The notes under the pieces: model-generated | What the model saw: the letters and a program-made list of their open reading frames with translations, nothing else | The model's database searches: none | What the model was told of the DNA's origin: nothing | Part shown: one piece after another, positions 61,090 through 64,000 of the stretch | How positions within the stretch are numbered: position 1 is the stretch's first letter | How the letters are laid out: each line of letters opens with the position of its first letter | Translations under genes and position numbers: made by a program | From: Devosia riboflavina | Lineage (GTDB): Bacteria > Pseudomonadota > Alphaproteobacteria > Rhizobiales > Devosiaceae | Assembly: GCF_000743575.1 (NCBI RefSeq) | Contig: NZ_JQGC01000028.1 | Coordinates: 1-64,000, forward strand | Length of the DNA stretch: 64,000 nucleotides | Direction: 5' to 3'

Positions 61090-62538
61090 ATGAGCAACAA
61101 GATGTGGGGTGGACGGTTTGCATCCGGCCCCGACGCCATCATGGAAGAAATCAACGCTTCGATCGGTTTCGACCAGCGCCTGTTCCGCCAGGATATTGCC
61201 GGATCAAAGGCCCACGCCACAATGCTCGCCGCAACGGGCATTCTGACGCAGAGTGATCGCGACGCTATCCTTGCCGGTCTAGACGAGGTGCTGGCGGAAA
61301 TCGAGAACGGCTCGTTCAAATTCTCGCGGGCGCTCGAAGACATCCATATGAATGTCGAATCGCGTCTGCGCGAAAAGATCGGCGATGCCGCCGGGCGCCT
61401 CCACACGGCCCGTTCGCGCAACGATCAGGTCGCGACCGACTTTAAACTTTATGTCCGCGACACCATCGACCACCTCGTCGCCCAGATCCACACGCTGCAG
61501 CTGGCTCTGGTCAAGCGCGCCGAGGAAGAGGCCGAAACCATTCTTCCGGGTTTCACCCACCTGCAGAATGCCCAGCCGGTAACCTTCGGCCATCATCTCC
61601 TCGCCTATGTCGAAATGCTCGGCCGCGACGCCGGTCGCCTGACCGACGCCCGTCGTCGCCTCAACGAAAACCCGCTCGGCAGTGCTGCCCTCGCCGGCAC
61701 GCCCTACCCAATCGACCGCGACATGACGGCCAATGCCCTCGGCTTTGACCGCCCCACCGCCAATTCGCTCGACGCCGTCGCCGACCGGGATTTCATTCTC
61801 GAAACCCTGGCAGCCGCAGCCATCTGCGCCATGCACCTTTCGCGCTTCGCCGAAGAAATGGTCATCTGGTCCTCGGCCCAGTTCGGCTTCATCAAGCTGT
61901 CGGACAAGTTCACCACCGGCTCGTCCATCATGCCGCAGAAGCGCAATCCGGACGCGGCTGAACTCGTGCGTGCAAAAATCGGCCGCATCCTCGGTTCGCT
62001 CAATTCCCTGCTCGTCGTCATGAAGGGCCTGCCGCTCGCCTATTCCAAGGACATGCAGGAAGACAAGGAAGTCGCCTTCGACGCTCTCGATGCGCTCTCC
62101 CTGTCGCTGGCTGCCATGACCGGCATGGTTTCGGACATGCAGCCGAACCACGCCAAAATGCACGCCTCGGCCTCGGCTGGTTTTTCCACCGCCACCGACG
62201 TCGCCGATTGGCTCGTGCGCGAGCTGAACATTCCCTTCCGTGATGCCCACCACATCACCGGCCAGGTCGTCGCCCTCGCCGAATCCAAAAATTGCGGCCT
62301 CGAAGGCCTCACCATCGAGGATTTCAAGAGCGTCGACGAGCGCATCGATAGCCGCATCCACAAGGTGCTGACCGTCGAAGCCTCCGTCGCTGCGCGAAAG
62401 TCCTATGGCGGCACCGCGCCGATCAATGTCCTCGCCCAGGCCGCCCGTTGGAAATCCGCCCTTACCGGCGAAGACCACCAGCCCCGCGCCCTCACCGCAA
62501 AGAAGCATGGCGGCCATGGCGATGGCGGTGTTGAATAA
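61090..62538 (+). CDS. argH: Argininosuccinate lyase
   Basis: 482 residues from ATG at 61090 ([10 protein letters not shown]). Fumarase-superfamily motifs: [54 protein letters not shown], and the signature [20 protein letters not shown] near residue 280. It splits argininosuccinate into arginine and fumarate. The C-terminal 20 residues, with [10 protein letters not shown], extend beyond the usual end and are rich in His and Gly. In many relatives a tiny lipoprotein gene (lptM-like) and lysA follow; here a chaC gene comes first. Confidence 0.96.
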   Translation: MSNKMWGGRFASGPDAIMEEINASIGFDQRLFRQDIAGSKAHATMLAATGILTQSDRDAILAGLDEVLAEIENGSFKFSRALEDIHMNVESRLREKIGDAAGRLHTARSRNDQVATDFKLYVRDTIDHLVAQIHTLQLALVKRAEEEAETILPGFTHLQNAQPVTFGHHLLAYVEMLGRDAGRLTDARRRLNENPLGSAALAGTPYPIDRDMTANALGFDRPTANSLDAVADRDFILETLAAAAICAMHLSRFAEEMVIWSSAQFGFIKLSDKFTTGSSIMPQKRNPDAAELVRAKIGRILGSLNSLLVVMKGLPLAYSKDMQEDKEVAFDALDALSLSLAAMTGMVSDMQPNHAKMHASASAGFSTATDVADWLVRELNIPFRDAHHITGQVVALAESKNCGLEGLTIEDFKSVDERIDSRIHKVLTVEASVAARKSYGGTAPINVLAQAARWKSALTGEDHQPRALTAKKHGGHGDGGVE

Positions 62539-62596
62539 AGCGGCGAACTAGCCCAATCTTTTCCTTCTCCCCCAACGGGGAGAAGGAGCCTGCCCG

Positions 62597-63307
62597 ATGC
62601 CTCTTCGACAGATGCGCCTGACCCCGCGCCATGTCGCCTATCTCCAGCCCGAAACCGTGGTTGAAGGCCTGCCGCCGCCTCCCGAAGGCATGACGGAGGC
62701 AACCGAGGCCGACCACCGCGAAACCATCGCGAAATTCTTCGGACCCGACGACCGCGACGAGACCTGGATTTTCGCCTATGGCTCGCTGATCTGGAAACCG
62801 GCCTGCGACTACGTCGAAATCCGGACCGGCCTCCTCCACGGCTGGCACCGCGCCTTTTGCCTGGGCTGGAACAATCGCTTTCGCGGCAGCGATGCCAATC
62901 CCGGCCTGATGCTGGCGCTCGATCGCGGCGGCGCCTGCAAAGGCGCGCTCTACCGCCTGCCGCCCCACAAGCGCGACGAGAGCCTGATAAAACTTTTCGA
63001 GCGCGAAATGGGCTGGAAGCCAACCGCTTTCCCACCGCGCATGGTGACGGTCCGCTCCGGCGAGCGCACCATTCGCGCCCTGACTTTCTGTATCGATCGC
63101 CATTCCGGTCGCTATGTCACCGGCCTCTCCGAGGCAGAGATAGCCGACGTCCTCGCTAGGGCTGTCGGCAGCCGCGGCTCCATGGCTGAGTATCTCTTCT
63201 CGACCGTAGAACACCTCGAACAGATGGGCCTCCACGATCCCCATCTCTGGCGCCTGCAACACCTCGTCGCCGAGCGCATCGAAGCCGTTTATGAGACGGA
63301 TCGATAA
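62597..63307 (+). CDS. ChaC-type gamma-glutamylcyclotransferase
   Basis: 236 residues. The BtrG/ChaC fold is marked by IFAYGSLIWKPACDYVEIRT near residue 58, WHRAFCLGWNNRFRGS, CKGALYRLPPH with LFEREMGWKP, and VRSGERTIRALTF. The catalytic Glu is expected near LFEREMG (about residue 135). ChaC enzymes open glutathione to 5-oxoproline and Cys-Gly. It lies between argH and lysA, which is not a pathway match, so an accidental neighbour is likely. Confidence 0.9.
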   Translation: MPLRQMRLTPRHVAYLQPETVVEGLPPPPEGMTEATEADHRETIAKFFGPDDRDETWIFAYGSLIWKPACDYVEIRTGLLHGWHRAFCLGWNNRFRGSDANPGLMLALDRGGACKGALYRLPPHKRDESLIKLFEREMGWKPTAFPPRMVTVRSGERTIRALTFCIDRHSGRYVTGLSEAEIADVLARAVGSRGSMAEYLFSTVEHLEQMGLHDPHLWRLQHLVAERIEAVYETDR

Positions 63308-63371
63308 GTCTCACTTTTGTTTTTTTGGTCCTTGGCTTAGGACATCCCCCGAGTTCTTCCACACACTCGGT

Positions 63372-63458
63372 TGTCATCCCGGCGAAGGCCGGGACCCATC
63401 CTGAGATGCAGCAAAGTCCCATATCTCGAGATGGGCCCCGGCCTTCGCCGGGGTGACA
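63372..63458. repeat. Intergenic palindrome, family R2 (copy 2)
   Basis: TGTCATCCCGGCGAAGGCCG on the left and GCCCCGGCCTTCGCCGGGGT on the right pair, with a nested CCCATCCTGAGAT/ATCTCGAGATGGG part. It is the sibling of 16709-16777 and lies between chaC and lysA. Confidence 0.87.
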
Positions 63459-63484
63459 CTCTGATGGGGACCAAAAGGGCAAAA

Positions 63485-64000
63485 ATGGTCCACCACTTCA
63501 ACCACCGCGACGGCACCCTCTATGCCGAGGACGTCAATATCAACGAGCTGGCTGAAAAGGTCGGCACGCCCTTTTATGTCTATTCCTCGGCGACGCTGCG
63601 CCGCCATGTCCGCGTCGTCCGCGAAGCCTTTGAAGGCATCCCGACGCTGATGGCCTATGCCATGAAGGCCAATTCCAATCAGGCCGTGCTCACCCTGATG
63701 GCCCGCGAAGGCTGCGGCGCCGATGTCGTCTCGGGCGGCGAACTCCAGCGCGCCTTGGCCGCCGGCATCCCCGCCGAGAAGATTGTTTTCTCAGGCGTCG
63801 CCAAGACTGTCGCCGAAATGCGCCAGGGTCTTACGGCCGGCATCAAGTGTTTCAACGTCGAGAGCGAACCCGAGCTCGAACGCCTCTCGATGATCGCCAC
63901 GGACATGGGCCTCACCGCCCGCGTCTCCGTCCGCGTCAATCCCGATGTCGACGCGCGCACCCATGCGAAAATCTCGACCGGCAAGTCCGAAAACAAGTTC
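63485..64000 (+). CDS. lysA: Diaminopimelate decarboxylase (N-terminal part, runs off the window)
   Basis: 172 residues are visible. MVHHFNHRDGTLYAEDVNIN at the start and the PLP-binding Lys in MAYAMKANSNQAVLTLM near residue 60 are typical, followed by GCGADVVSGGELQRALAAG and KIVFSGVAKTVAEM. The enzyme makes lysine from meso-diaminopimelate. The argH-...-lysA order is usual in alphaproteobacteria. The rest of the gene, including the second domain, lies outside the window. Confidence 0.96.
   Translation, partial: MVHHFNHRDGTLYAEDVNINELAEKVGTPFYVYSSATLRRHVRVVREAFEGIPTLMAYAMKANSNQAVLTLMAREGCGADVVSGGELQRALAAGIPAEKIVFSGVAKTVAEMRQGLTAGIKCFNVESEPELERLSMIATDMGLTARVSVRVNPDVDARTHAKISTGKSENKF

Noticed and set aside
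8414..63458. CRISPR array among the intergenic repeats
   Set aside because: Repeats are scattered single copies, each palindromic, with no regular spacers and no cas genes.
9335..63458. Insertion sequences at the repeats
   Set aside because: No transposase gene or target duplication is seen; the elements are short, hairpin-forming and lack coding frames.
1..64000. tRNA, rRNA or tmRNA genes
   Set aside because: No conserved tRNA arms or rRNA segments were recognised on either strand.

Overview
The window is a stretch of ordinary chromosome from an alphaproteobacterium of the order Hyphomicrobiales (Rhizobiales). A Devosia-like genome fits the protein sequences best, but the genus cannot be proven from sequence alone. 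Pointers are the high G+C; the ruvC-ruvA-ruvB / ybgC / tolQ-tolR-tolA order; zapA with a DUF4164 gene beside transketolase; gap, pgk and class I fba close together; a 6S RNA upstream of 5-formyltetrahydrofolate cyclo-ligase; aroK-aroB; bolA with a J-domain gene; cobS/cobT; and argJ-GNAT-mutT. I see no rRNA, tRNA, prophage, insertion sequence or CRISPR array.

Layout. 1-6625 (minus strand): a tightly packed ruv-tol block that carries a vapBC toxin-antitoxin module inside the ruv operon. 6788-8373: two tandem membrane diguanylate cyclases. 8490-11038 (minus): yebC, ymdB, cyclo-ligase and a 6S RNA. 11112-12599: SRPBCC/ArsR/GST operon with twin inverted repeats at its head. 12684-23058: central carbon genes (pgk, gap, tkt, fba) mixed with a MerR-ATPase fusion, zapA and small envelope genes. 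23449-28420: a ThiE-like gene, a Sel1 protein, an inositol monophosphatase and a MotA/MotB-like pair. 28564-36064: ABC exporter, rpmE, accA, xerD, aroKB, bolA and a J-domain gene. 36225-41020: cobS, a methyltransferase, cobT and a secreted esterase-like protein. 41301-45383: secA and a parvulin. 45527-51579: a TetR/DUF2798 pair, argJ-GNAT-mutT, and an M48 protease with a nuclease-like protein. 51726-55068: DUF72, dsbB, parDE, HNH endonuclease and an esterase. 55065-64000: DNA glycosylase, gluQRS, epimerase/LysR, HIG1, rhomboid, a YjfB-like gene, tlpA, argH, chaC and the start of lysA.

Most genes are housekeeping. The points most worth following are: (1) vapBC embedded between ruvA and ruvB, with its own palindromic operator, a 4-base overlap that couples vapC to ruvB, and a LexA-like box upstream of ruvC; (2) a MerR regulator fused to a P-loop domain; (3) a ZorA/ZorB-like motor pair without the other Zorya genes; (4) several families of long intergenic palindromes that sit at ten of twelve convergent gene junctions and at almost no divergent ones; (5) probable paired operators for the ArsR and TetR regulators; (6) a rhomboid gene that seems to start at CTG; (7) divergent genes whose start codons overlap. 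No single complete undescribed defence or metabolic system is evident.
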